A stretch of 64,000 nt of DNA from Ischnura elegans (lineage: Eukaryota > Arthropoda > Insecta > Odonata > Coenagrionidae). Shown here piece after piece: positions 47,951 to 60,529 of this stretch. A program made the position numbers and the translations under genes. Positions within the stretch are counted from its first letter, which is position 1, and each line of letters begins with the position of its first letter. Location of the stretch: NCBI RefSeq assembly GCF_921293095.1, contig NC_060259.1, positions 28,775,812 to 28,839,811 of the forward strand, read 5' to 3'. Below the pieces are notes generated by a model that did no database searches, was not told where the DNA came from, and was given only the letters and a program-made list of their open reading frames with translations.

Positions 47951-47990
47951 AATATATATATATATATAGTATATATATATATATATATAT
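47951..47990. repeat. (TA)n microsatellite
   Basis: This is about 40 bases of alternating TA interrupted once by a G. Confidence 0.9.
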
Positions 47991-48267
47991 GAAATTCGCA
48001 GCAAATATTTAAAATAAAATGGAAAAGAGAGAAAATTATCAAAAGAAAATATCAGATTGGTATTATAAAAATATATCAAATCAAATCATTGAATTAAACT
48101 ACAATGTTTATATTCCGTTCGATATTTTCCTGTATTATATTAAATAATTAGTTCTGACTTTCCTCTTCACACAAACGACAAAACTTTACTCCGTTCAATG
48201 GCGAACAAATGCGCCAATCAAATTCAGTTTTATAGCTCCTCAAAAATCAGTAAAAATCCATGAAATC

Positions 48268-48330
48268 TTGACAAGGAAGAGATAAATTATGTCACGAAAT
48301 TTTAATCCCGGGTAGATGGTGCCAGTTGAT
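48268..48330 (+). repeat. Fragment of the MITE at 46484
   Basis: A block of about 50 bases is identical to 46497-46547 (AGAGATAAATTATGTCACG ... GATGGTGCCAGTTG). Only the terminal part of the element is present. Confidence 0.8.
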
Positions 48331-49270
48331 GATCTTTTTTTACGAAAATGTTCAATGTTGTTCCCCAAGCGATGGAATAGGTACTATTAATAATTCGGAA
48401 TTTTGAAGGATATTTATAGAAAGGACTACTCCTTTAATTAATTGAAAGCGAACTATTGTTATAGTCAATTTTTTTAACTAACTTAATGATTTGTTTAAAA
48501 TATCACCGTTTTTCGTTAACTGTTTACTTAATATAAGGATGAAAGTAGTTACCGCCGCTAGCCGCTCCTGAGATATTTTCACTAGGAGTTAGACTGAAGT
48601 CATTATTGTTAGATAGAAAAGAAAAATCTGGCTCCAACTTGCAACCATCGGATTTTTTCGTGGCCAAGCAAAATGATGTCGGTTGGTTGTCGCGCCCCGT
48701 AACCCGCACTCGGGAAATTAGCGTGACATGTGTAGCAGTCCGTTTGAGAGACTGGATTTTACCTAAATCTCGAGTGAATTGAACTGAATTACTTATTATT
48801 TGCGACACATTTATGGTAGGTATTTACCCTCTTTTTACGGGTTTACCCTAGTGTCTTCGTGTGGAAGGCAAAAAACCTAAACTTGAACAACCATGGCTTG
48901 ACCCCCTAGTTGTGATCCTGGGTACGCCCTTGATGGATACAACGGAAGTGACTTGCTATCAGCTGAAATTACAGGTATCTAACAGTTCCTTCAGTAGTAT
49001 AATAAGAGATATATAAAGCATTTTATTCCCAAAAATATTCCAATGTCGGCAATTGGAAGTTGAAATTGAAAATGGTCTAATGTTGTTTTTAATTGTGAAT
49101 GTCCTCAAAATATAAAGAAAGAGTTAATAGTATTTTTACTCCAGGGAAATAACTTTGTCAACTGATTTGGTTTTCTTATTCATCAGTTTGGATGTTATGT
49201 TAATGCGTGAGTTGGTAAACTGTTAGTAATTGACAATCCTAACAGATCGCCATGTGCAATCCTCTTCCAG

Positions 49271-49660
49271 GACCTAATTACTCGCTTCTCAGTAATTTTG
49301 AGATCTGTATCGACTGGAATTCGAGTAAATGATACGGTTTTCTCAGCGTGCAGCCTAAAAACAGTTAACCTTTACGTAAAACTACATCCATGGTATTATA
49401 TACCACCAACTATTCACAAACTTTTAAGGCATGGAACGGGAAATGTGAAACATGCTATTCTTCCTATTGGAAAGTTTTCCAAAGAGGCGTTGGAAGCCAA
49501 ACAAAATTTGATAAGAATATGTCGTGCAAATTATACCACATTTGTTTTAGGATTGCCACAAGGAATGACCTTTCCTATACGCTTCTACTTACATCAGATC
49601 CTTCATTTCTTGTTCTGCGGGGGTTCCCCGTAAAGTTAAAAAATTACCAGATAAGGTGAA
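49271..49660 (+). pseudogene. Exon-like relic of a multi-copy insect protein, frameshifted
   Basis: After an acceptor-like tcctcttccag, the frame reads DLITRFSVILRSVSTG, LHPWYYIPPTIHKLLRHG and HAILPIGKFSKEALEAKQ. It then shifts frame (about 49510-49550) into RIATRNDLSYTLLLTSDPSF. The blocks 'PWY-P-VHK-L-HG', 'A-LPIG-SEEA-EA' and 'LL-TSDP' recur, by my recollection, in repeated uncharacterised proteins of several insect genomes that are probably transposon-linked. I cannot name the family. One frameshift and no partner exons make it a likely relic. Confidence 0.45.
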
Positions 49661-50865
49661 AAAAAATTCTGGTGAATAGCGGAAATATTTTAGACATGAG
49701 AAGTCTTTATTCTCTGACTCAGAGTAGGATTTAAAGTGGCACACCTTTGTTTTTGAGCTATTAGCAATAAAAATAATTGTTAATGGTGTTATTGTGTATC
49801 ATTACTATTCAATGACCATAATTTCAAGTTTAATAGACTCATTAGTAATTTTCAACTAGCACCTTAGAGAACGCTATTAGATATATCAAACGTCGTTAAC
49901 AATATAAGGAACTCTATCTTTCTCTTGATATTCCCGTATCATAGGTTCGACATGCTCCTGGCAACTATGCTTCCCGCAGTACGTATTCCCATTTTCTTTT
50001 TTTTTTTCCTCATAAACAATATTTTGGACTACAGTATTCTAAATAAGTTTCATTGCATACTTGCAGTACACAATTTACAGAAGTATTCATTAATTTAGTA
50101 ATACTTAAGACTACAGCGATTTTTGGCCAGCTTTTTTTCGATTTCAGCCCACTGTGCACCGGTACAGTAATTTTAATCGCGTCTTCGGCGCTGTCATTGA
50201 TCGTGAACAGAGGCAAGAGTGTGGATGGAGCGTGCATAAGGAGGAAGGGGGTGTTGGAAACAATGATGGAGTGGATTAAAACAATGAAGAATGTTCGGTT
50301 AGCAAGGAAGGGGCATGGGATACGGGCAAAGGCGGCTTGCCCATAAGGACTCGCGGACGCCGCCCCTCCCAAGATTTGAAAAAGGAAAAACAAAATTAAA
50401 TACCCATTCAATTATAATTATACATCTAATTGGCGAAAGAGTTTTCACAATCGCATACATCGATAATGTAGGAAAAACACGCAAAGATAGCGCGAGAAGT
50501 TCGCATTTGTAGCCGCGGGGCACGGGCTAGAACGTCCCAATCCATCACCATGCAGTTATATGAAGAGTGGTAGTGGTGGGGGCTGCTGGTGCTATGACGC
50601 GTCTAAGCTTGTGCCTTATGGAAGTCTTGGGACGCCGCCCGAGCATGCGAGGAGCGACGTAGGTATCTAGTGAGTTGACATCGCCGCTACGGCTGGCGGC
50701 ATGATAATCTGGCATCTACTTGGTGCTGCAGTTACCATCTACTTAGTGTTGCAGTTGTTTTGGTTTCAATTTTATTATTATAAATATTTAAATTATATTA
50801 CTTTAAATCAAACAAATTTAATAGTTAAATAGCCTTAAAAACTCACTAAAATAAAAAAAATATTT
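49660..50865. other. No recognised gene
   Basis: The largest frame, 50010-50411 on minus (133 codons), begins with a signal-like hydrophobic stretch (YLILFFLFQILGG) but has no known domain, and overlapping frames on the other strand are as long. I treat it as unsupported. Confidence 0.35.
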
Positions 50866-50877
50866 TTTTTCATTTTA

Positions 50878-50932
50878 CCCCCCGGTGAAGTGTGCCCCCC
50901 CGAGCATTTGAGTCACGAGCCACCACTGGATA
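50878..50932 (-). repeat. End fragment of a hAT-type MITE
   Basis: The minus strand begins CAGTGGTGGCTCGTGACTCA and runs into GGGGGGCACACTTCACC, resembling the CAGTGGCGGCTGGTGG start seen at about 10693. It is probably the terminal part of a CAGTGGCG-type element. Confidence 0.4.
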
Positions 50933-50935
50933 CGG

Positions 50936-53260
50936 CGGTCGTCGCACTCCCTCCCCAAAAGGCTCCTGGCCCCCTATAAATCTGACTAATCAAAAAATCA
51001 AAAATTTCAGTATTATACAAACATTTTTTCGGAAATAAGACTTGATCTAAGTTCTGGGAGATTTAAATTTTGAATCTAATTCCGGGGGAGGCATTCCTCT
51101 TGAGGTGTGCGCACTCCTCAGATTCTCCGAAGGGTGGGTGAGACTGGAATGGTCCCATTTCCTATCCCCCGCCCCCAACGAAACTCCGTGTTTTGAATAT
51201 ATGATGTGAGGATAGAAACAAAATAAGATGATTACCGACTCGTGGCGGCTGAGCGTCACTACGATAGTAGCCAAATCCCAATGAAAAAATCTGTGATCCC
51301 AATAACTGCTGCAGGATGAAGAATTTATGGACGATAAGTATGGATAAATTTACGACTAGTTCAAACAGAATAAAATGTGCAGGTACAAAAGGAATCTGTA
51401 GAGGAAGTTGTGTTCGGCCACCATGAATTTGGAAAATTAGATTACTGTAAAACATTGTGTGTTGTCTTTCATACACATCTGCCTTTACCGGTAGATCACC
51501 TGTATTGATGAATATAAGAAGTTGGATTATTTTAGCAAAAAATTGGCAAATGATCAAGCATTTGACAAACGTGAGTATACTTCCCCATCACTCAACAACC
51601 CAGCGGGAGCATATTTGCGTAAACTGCTTGGCAACAGCCTCCCCTCCCTCTCCAATCCACACCCCTGATGTTAAAATCTTTCAAAGAAGATACGAAAAAC
51701 ATTGTGTTGTACAATCAATGTAAAAAATATTTTGCATTTTATTACCATAGTATTACCTACATTGCTATATATTTTTAGGTCTACCAAATGAAGAACCAGG
51801 AAAAATAGGATATATATTGGAAGAATCGACTGTAAATTCTGTATAGTTGGCAAACATTAACTAACATAACTAACACTGTAAGTACGATAGCAGAAGTAGT
51901 AGAATATCAAGTGTGACGACAGCTTAGTTATCTGTAATCGCTAAAAAAATTCTCATTTTGGGGGCCAGGTTCCCAGGACCTCTTATTCTCTGCCATAATT
52001 AAATTCTATGGAAATTAATCATTGTATTAACCTTAAACTGTCTCCCACGGAAATTAAAGGGCTACCATTAGAATAAAGGGGATGGAAGAGCACAAGGGAA
52101 GTGCTGGAGTTGTATGACTGTAGTTGGAATTGCGATGCACCAGCTGAATGCCGAGGAAAGGTTTCAGCGGATTCATGCCAACGAATGTGTTTCAACTCAT
52201 AGTTTTGTATCTACAGCATATAAAGATAAAGATAATTGGATTGGGCTTGTTTTATCAAAAAAATCCATTTAAAATTTAAATAGTTATGATATTCATTAAA
52301 CTTTCAATTTCCTATTACAGGCCATCATTTAATTATTTCCGTTTTAAATTAGCCATTACCATACCTTGAGCTCTCGTATATATTTCTCGCATCATTCTGT
52401 CAAATTCAAACGCAACATTATGATTATATTATCAGATTTCACTTCATCATTGAACGTAGCTTTTATTAGAAAAAGTTTATGAGATTTTTTTACTCACAGC
52501 CACTCAATTTTCAGGATTTGGTAAAAATTTGTTTCCCCAATCATGGAGTTGCCGATTTTTATCAGTCAACCAATCGTTCTGTTTTTATTTTATTCTTTCC
52601 TCTCTCAAGTCTTGAGCCATAGAAATGAGCTTTGATCCGGAGGCTTTGCCTTCATATTTACGTCGTACGTATGGAAGTTTAGTAGTTGATGGAGCAGGAA
52701 AGGTTGCAAAATGTATGGTTTATTGCTATTTATTAGAGCATTTGTTGTTTATCCTGTAATTTATACCGATCCTATACCCTATCAGCATATTTACAGCCTG
52801 CATGTTAGGATGGACATTGTAGTCAACACACGCTAATTGTAAGATACAATTCGGATATATGATGAGTATGGTTGATTCGGTGCAGAAACACTAAGAATGT
52901 TAACTGTAAAGAGTGAAGTGAAGCATGGTGGATAGAATATGGATTCTTCGTCTACTTGTTATGGGCGTTTTTTTGTAATTATATCAATTGATGGGGCAGA
53001 TAATAAGGCAAACAACGTGGATTTTTACGGCGGGAGAGGCAACATATTAATGAAAAAATGATGAAGAAAAAATTGCAACCATATAGGATATGAGAGTGGG
53101 ACACACAATTAGCAAAGTAAGGAGAGTCTCCCTGCAAAGCAGGCAATAAGCCTGCTAGTCACCTTTCTCGTTTCATTCAGAGGCAGCCTCTGGAAGACCT
53201 AGTTTAATTAATAATTTTTCTTTCATGTTACGTAGGATGTGGCTTTCGAGTTGTTCAAAA
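50936..53260. other. No recognised gene
   Basis: This stretch is AT-rich with small repeat fragments, for example a GGGGGCCAGGTTCCC block at 51957-52000 related to the MITE at 15152. No conserved coding sequence is seen. Confidence 0.4.
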
Positions 53261-53269
53261 CAATGAATG

Positions 53270-54185
53270 ATCAGTAAATATTTCAGCTCGCGGCTGAGCT
53301 TAAATCCTCCGAGTGCGTCCACCGGGTTGCGGATGGTGGGTCGACCTTTAGATATAGAGGTTAGCTGCGAGATAAGCGAGTTCTCTCGTCGAATAAGCAG
53401 TCGTGGACAAAAAGCGGCGGTATTCTGAGGGGGTATTGGGCTACCCTTGGGTAAGGTAGACCATTTAAAAGATACCAAAACCTGTGAAGATACCGTGACT
53501 TGGCGACTGGGGGCCGCCAACAAGTATGCCTCTCATCACCCGGGGGAGAGGGCAGCAGCTCTTCTTCACATGTGCGAAGGTGGAGACCATACTGGTCGGT
53601 ACAGCGACACACATTCCACTACGGGCGTGATAACATTTACTTTAACGGCTGTAGTACTGCGATGTGGAAGGCAAGGGGAAACCACCACATTATCATCCCG
53701 AGGAGTCACAGCTACTCCACTCAATTTATATAATGACATGATGGAATTCTCTCGGGTAAAATATTCCGGAGGTAAACTAGTCCCCCATTCGGATCTCCGG
53801 GCGGGGACTACTCGAGAGGGTACATCGGTCAAACGAGAGGCCTTTGAAATGTGGTGCTACAGAAGAATGATGAAAATCAAATGTATCGACCGAGTTAGTA
53901 ACGAGGAAGTCCTAAGAAGGGTAGGAGAGAAGAGAAGCCTCATGAAACCCTTAATAAGAAGACGGAACAACCTTATAGGCCACATCTTGAGACATGATGG
54001 CCTGATGAAGACAATCGTCGAAGGACAAGTGGAAGGCAAGAATGGAAAAGGAAGACCTCGAACAAAATACATGGAACAAGTGAAGAAGGATGTGAAAGAG
54101 AAGAAATACGTAGATGTGAAAAGATTACCTGATAGGAGAACTGAGTGGAGAGCTGCGTCAAACCAATCCTATTATTGTTGACCAC
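53270..54185 (+). mobile_element. Internally deleted APE-type non-LTR retrotransposon (5' leader joined to RT C-terminus)
   Basis: 53270-53830 is a GC-rich non-coding leader of the type found at the 5' end of insect non-LTR elements ('ggcgactgggggccg', 'ggcaaggggaaaccacca', 'tccgggcggggactactcg'). From about 53835 a frame encodes EAFEMWCYRRMMKIKCIDRV, NEEVLRRVGEKRSLMK, LIGHILRHDGLMKTIVEGQ and GKGRPRTKYMEQVKKDV, ending after WRAASNQS at 54181. This is the typical C-terminus of endonuclease/RT proteins often labelled 'craniofacial development protein 2-like'. The endonuclease and catalytic RT are missing. The leader and tail may come from one deleted element or two. Confidence 0.72.
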
Positions 54186-54425
54186 TGGTGATGAAATATT
54201 TCAGAGGGTATCAATTTTTATTGACTACTAATGAATATTAACTATGCCAGTACGATTTAATATATGAAAAATTCTCACGATATTTTTATTAAAATTAATT
54301 TAAAAGTTAAAATTAAAAAGAGATACTTATTTACACCACTAGCGAAATTTTTAATGCTCTGAATGAGCGTTATATTTTTATTATGGTACGATTGTAAACT
54401 GTTATAAATGCCACTATTCGTAACG

Positions 54426-54695
54426 CTACATATCAGTGGCGTAGCCAGGAATTTCGTTCGTTGTGGGTCCAAAATCAGGAGGGAAATTTTTAAAACATTA
54501 ATGTACTAAGTAGAAGGTTTAAAATTCATTTTAACACTTTTTATAATCGAAAAAGCTTCATTTATTGAATAAATATTTGGTAAATTCATAATTTTTCAAT
54601 AGTTTTCGTTCTTTTATGAATGAAAATAATTGTTTTTATATTTCGGGGGAGGTCCGGACCCCCAGGACCCCTCTGGCTGAGCCATTGTTCCAAAT
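54426..54695 (+). mobile_element. hAT-type MITE family B, copy 2
   Basis: The element is 54434-54687, CAGTGGCGTAGCCAGGAATT to GGCTGAGCCATTG. It aligns throughout with 47282-47526 (for example 'ttttaacac(t/t)(c/t)tt(c/t)ataatcga'). The flanking 8-mers match at 5 of 8. Confidence 0.7.
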
Positions 54696-54699
54696 CCAC

Positions 54700-57600
54700 T
54701 CCTGTCCCCCTTACCATAATCGGATGTATTTTAACGTGAAAAATAGACGAGACTATTCGTGTTGCCGAGGTATCCAATAAAGGATAAGAAACAATTGCCA
54801 GTATTTTAACTGACGCAAGGAAACCAAATATGAAACTCTTTTGCATATGATGACCACCCATGGAAGTTTTAATACTCTGAATTGGCGTCATTTTTAAGTC
54901 CCATGATGCAATCGGGAACTATTTTAAATGCAAGTCTTCAGCCAATTAATATTCATTTTATTCGCTTTCTCACTTCAGAAACCTGTTTCAAAGTCATATT
55001 ATAATTTTATTTCTTAAAATATAAGACCACTCGTTCCATATATTTCATTCAATCTGAATAAGCTTAAGTAACGCCCTGGTTTGTTCATGTTAATATTATG
55101 GAAAATTTAAAAATATTACCTCCCATACTTGGTAATGATTTCAATTTATGTCCATTATATTATTGACCTTTTTTCTTCATGTGATGAAAATATTATGAAA
55201 AAAATCAATGCATACAATTTCCTCATGGCAGAAGCTCTGATTTATTACTGCCATCCGTAAGATTAAAAGTTACTGTCATGATTTTGAACTCTTGCTGAAT
55301 ATTAGCTGACTTGCGGTAAATCTATTATTTAGAATACCTGATGCAGACAGATTTATACAATCAGCTCGGAGTATGGTCCATCATCGCACATTCATTCATT
55401 TCCTCAATAAACCATGAATGGGAGCAGCTCGTATGCGAAACTTCAGTTACAACAACGACTTTTTTTCAAATCGTCAGTTAACCGGGAAAATTATGTCATC
55501 CCTTGATTGAAAATGCCTGTGGTTATTAATTGACTGAGGATTAATTATTTGATTTTATGTAGTAATAGCTGAATGAATTTGCCTCGTGACAGGAAATAAT
55601 TATGTTTCTGCTACGAAAAGCTTAAGAATAGCATGTAATTGTTACTTCCTAGCATTTATTGTAGCACTACGATACATACGTATTTACATCATATGAAGTG
55701 CAGCCCACTTATTTCCAACTTGTTACACAAGGGAATTCCGTCTTTTTCCGTGAATTTTAACAAGGGAATTCCGTCACAAATATTTTCATCACTATGAAAT
55801 ACCTATATGTGCTTACATAAGACTCCTTGAGTTGACTCATTAATAAAGATTTAAATTACCTGTTATTTTGAGAGTACCTCCGTCTCCAGCTGGATGATCA
55901 GAATGTAGTTGAAACTGCCCATCAAAGTACTCCTCAGCTGAGGTTTTTTGTTTTCTCGGAGTCCATTCTTGAAGAGATCTCTGATGATTTTTTATACTCT
56001 GGCTGCTAGTAATGTGAGTGTGGGCCACCAGTCATACATTACAGAAAGCCCACATGCACATCACAACATCCAGAAGAGGAATCGTTTCCATCACGTCTCT
56101 CTGGAGACGTCTATTAAGGCGAGGAGAAGTATTACATTTGCTCTAGAAGAGTTAAATTGCAAAATTTTACTCTCAAACTCATCACAGAAATCTTACCGAA
56201 GTCTACATATTTATTTATTTACGTTTCATCAGCTTGCGTGAGACCAACCGGCAGTTAGCAGCCAAATTATAGGAGTCCGCTCATGATGAACACTATTAAG
56301 ACGTGATAAATTATGCTCATGCTCTTAACGCACAGAAACTTCTCTCCTTCAATTCGAGCTGAAAATCAATGGTAATACAAATATGTACTATCCATAGTTA
56401 GATATAAATATGGGTATAAAAAATAGCTGCATATCTTACTGGTATATCAGATTTTTATCATGTAGCTATTTCATAAATAATGAAAACTATTGAATATCTC
56501 CATTTATTTTACTTTAAAAATTTATTTTGATTGAAATAATTTAAAATAAATTATTAAAATAATTATATTCAATAAAGCAATACGCGCATCCTGTAGGTTC
56601 TTCGTAAACTTGTGATTTTCATTTTTATATATTAAACAAAATGAAAAAATAAATAGCCGTGGCAACCGAAACATTATCATTGGTTATAAAACGTGTTAAT
56701 ATTAGAAATGGAAATTATCTTTCCCGGGATATCCCAGCCTATTACCACGCACTCTGGTCAGTTCAATTCCAGCAAAATTTTCCGAGTTATTTGAATGGGG
56801 AATTTTCCAAATAATAAATGGGAGATTAATTAAATCGCACTACAGGAATCAGCCATAAAACACAAAAATTTTAAAATATTTACTACATCTCACCACTTAC
56901 AAGTGGGAAAAGTGGTACGAGTATCCTGAGGAACCCATCATTGGGTAAGTATGTTTTGATTCACTTTTCTAAGAAAATCTGAAGGGGCAGATGCGGAAAT
57001 ACTTTGGTGTAAATTTTCAAATTGAGCATATTTTTAAAATCCCATAATATCCTCGAATGACAAATATATTTTTAAAATGTTGAACTGCGTATCAATCAAT
57101 GATTTGTCAAAATTAGCACGTGAAAAATGGTGCCGGAAGTTCCAATTTTGACGAACTGTACCTCGGGAAAAACATTTTTTGGGGATTTTGTTCACGCCGC
57201 TGTATGTGTGCTATGACTTGAATCCTAACTTGTGAAATTCAACTGATTCCGTTATTAAAAAAGTACCCCTTGCAATCCCCGATGATGCTGCAATGCAGTG
57301 CTTCAACTTCCTCTTCCAACTCCCTTTGCTACATTTTTTACTTCTTCTGCAATACCCTCGTTTATGAAACACTTTGGATAATTCCTCAATCATTTGAACA
57401 TATCATTCCCACATATAAATAAAACTTAGGTAACGCTTTAATTATCAATCACACAAGTGCATGAGCTCAAGAGGAGCAAATATACTATGACGATGCATTG
57501 ACTACAAATTCGTATAAAATTCACGTCAATAGTCTTGCCATTTTCTTTACCTTACCATCTCGACAAAAAATTGCATGCTTTGTTGCTATTATTATTTGCT

Positions 57601-60400
57601 TATATATGGCTTGATGTTTTCATTCCGTTTTTATTTGTGTCTATAGATGACGGAGAATCAATTACTGGTGCATTATTATATTTGAAAATTCGAGATTGGA
57701 GACATACAGAGTTGCACTGTGAACTTAAATGGAGACAAAGCTAACCAAAACCCAATAAGTAGTTGTTTAATTACAGATATAGAAATATTGCGATTGTTTT
57801 CGATAAATGGATTCATGAAATAATGAAAGTTTTTTCATAATTCACGAGAGTTTAGAAGGGCTCAAATTTAAGAAACATTATAAATTAAATTTCTCCGAAA
57901 ATAATCGAATTCAAGCAAATGCTAGGGTTGTAATGCGGAGTAAAAATGCATTGATCATTAATTCACCTGTGGCAGTTCCGCATCATTTACTACAATTGTC
58001 ATAGTTTTATATCACATCCTATCATGAAAGCATGCAATACTATACGCTTTCGCTGCCGGTACGCGGCAATACTGCTGTCCAGTTAAAAACAAAAATAATC
58101 GATTTATTGCCGTGCGTAAGAAAAGACGTATAATTTTATAATACTCGATAAATTATTTTACTATTAATCTAAACTTTTATAATCTAGGAAAAGTTTGTTT
58201 CAAGTTGACACTTTTCAACGACCGCAAAATTGCGGTCCTGTTGAGAGCAAAAATAATAAATTAATGATTGCTTTATGGGTCGCCAAAAATCGTTAACAAC
58301 AAATTAATTAAAAATAAATTTCCATGAAAATCGATCAATTAATTGATTATTAATCTTAACTTATATTCTTGACGCTAAATCATTACCAAGGTTAATATTT
58401 GTATGCGTCATGTACTATCCGCATGCACGTCCTTAAACAAACCGCCATGACACTTCCGCAGTGGCGCATTAAAGTTATAGTCATAACGATCGGAAAATAT
58501 TGCGATTTTGCAATTGCAGATTTGATGCAATTTGGAACTTATCCTCGGTAATTGGAAGTAATTATAATGGGTGACCGAACCGCAATGCTGCAAACCCCCT
58601 CTGCAAGCGAAGCTCTCGTTGTAGTGGACCAATGCTCGAGAGCGTCTGGTACGCTCTGAGGCACTCTGGTGCGACGCCGATATTAAAATCGATTTTTCGT
58701 CAAGGGGTGTGTTGGAAAACGCCAATACTAAAGTTTAGTTTAACCTCCGCTGTTGGTATGGAAGAATATTATCTAATTCTGTGGCAACATCATAATTTGT
58801 ATTTCTCGTGGATTCGCAGCAAAATGGCGGACTCGACGCTTTTTTGTTTGTTATTTCCTTTAAGGTTGTGGTAAAAGTTTATATGGACCCTGCAATACTT
58901 GAATTACGCGGAAAAACATTGTTTATCGAGTGGTTTCGGTCATGAGGCTAGATCTCCTGAATTGTGAAATGCTGGGATGCGGAGGGAGGTCTAAGCAAGG
59001 TCCGCCATTTTTTCGCGTAAACACGTTTTAACTCTCAGAATATAAAAAAATCGCAAAATATAATATTGATGTTTTGGCCCGCTTTCTACAGTTTCAGCTC
59101 ACTGATACATGGACAGAAATCGTACCTACCGCGTTAATTGTAGTAAATTTTAATTGATAGGATGGATCACTTACGATCGATCGTCCTGACTTACTGTTCA
59201 TTGATTTAAACTCACGCTGTCGTATTTAAATTATTAGGGATCATAAGGTACACTTCTGGGAACAAATACTACATTTATTATATACTACTTGCTCCTAAGC
59301 TTATCTGCTAATGAAAGCGCGACGATCACAAATATTGGACACATAGGGGCGGTATTTAAATGAAAATGGTACTCACTGATGGCACGTATTTCAGTAAAGA
59401 AATGATATTAGGATTAAATTTTCGCCTTCAATATTGGGAATAAAATATATCGATAAAAAGTAAACTGGCAATTTTTAAGCGCTTGAATCCCTTCCCAAGA
59501 GCTTGAACTCAAAACTTGAAGGGCCCTGACTAATATCACTTCCACATCTTAATAACTATTAAATTTTTGTTCTTTTAAATATCTCTCTAGGTACATAGAA
59601 TATTTTGTAAATTGTTTAGGCACACAATTATCTCCGATGAAGTATATATAGACATTCTTTATTTATTTTTTCGTTGTTTTTGGCCTATTGTTAGGAGGGC
59701 AAAGGTCGACCCCTTTGTTTCGCGTGAACGAAGTTTGAAAAAGCTAGAACTGTCTTCGAAGCAACGACAATAAGCGGTTATTATCAACGATAATTAATAA
59801 TTTTCTACGCACAAACCGGTTTCAATGCCAGAAAGGCTATCCCGTTCACAGATATTCAGTCTATATTTCGCAATGGAATGCAGGAATTCACACCTTTCGC
59901 TCCAGTCGGGTTCAAAAATGACACTTAAAAGACTAACTCACCGCAGCAGATCGCCTTCCTCAGTAGCGCTGGCGGGCCGCACCAAGTCACACTGCAAGCC
60001 ACCGCCTCCTACCTTACTTCAGCTGCCTGCGGGCCGCACACGTTCAGTTCGTTCGGCAGCAAGTGGTTCGGTTGTTTTTTTAAGCGTACTATTTTCTCCA
60101 TATGCTTTCTTCCTCATGGTAAAGTAGAAAAGAGAGATATGATTTTTACATTAATACTAGATTTGAACTCCACAGCTTTAACCATTAGATGAATATGAGA
60201 ATGAAAAGTTGGTTGAAGTCTAGGAAGTTGGTGGTTCCCGGCGATACATCATGGAATGGATAGGATAGGATACATTTTGGATGAATAAATTTGAATGGCC
60301 TGATGATGCGCCTTGTAATGGATGCGAAAGCTCGCATGACAAAGCGCAACACGCAGCTGCTCCCGAAAGCCGTTAGCAACGAGCAAATTTAAAATTTATT
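54700..60400. other. 5.7 kb with no recognised gene or element
   Basis: It is very AT-rich, and the open frames are short and motif-free (for example 59825-60127 on +, low complexity). I see no repeat copies shared with the rest of the window. Confidence 0.4.
60293..60345 (+). repeat. Penelope-like terminal motif
   Basis: CCTGATGATGCGCC is followed after about 15 bases by GATGCGAAAGC, a hammerhead-like CTGATGA...GAAA core seen in Penelope-like terminal repeats. No RT is nearby. Confidence 0.35.
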
Positions 60401-60405
60401 TTTTC

Positions 60406-60527
60406 CACAGAATTTTAATAAAAACACAACCATGGTTTTGACGGTTAATTCCACCAGAAGTTAATTCCACGTTAACAGTGGAAACCATGGTGGTCGTGTT
60501 TGAATAAAAATGCTGTGGGAAACCAAA
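60406..60527. repeat. Foldback sequence, about 55-bp arms
   Basis: Left arm 'ccacag..ttttaataaaaacacaaccatggtttt' and, inverted, right arm 'cccacagcatttttattcaaacac...accatggttt'. Both arms end toward the centre with TTAATTCCAC-like sequence (ttaattccac occurs twice at about 60446 and 60463). Confidence 0.6.
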
Positions 60528-60529
60528 GT

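Noticed and set aside
50010-50411. 133-codon frame on - with a signal-peptide-like start
   Set aside because: Overlapping frames on the other strand are similar in length, no motif is recognised, and it sits among repeat fragments.
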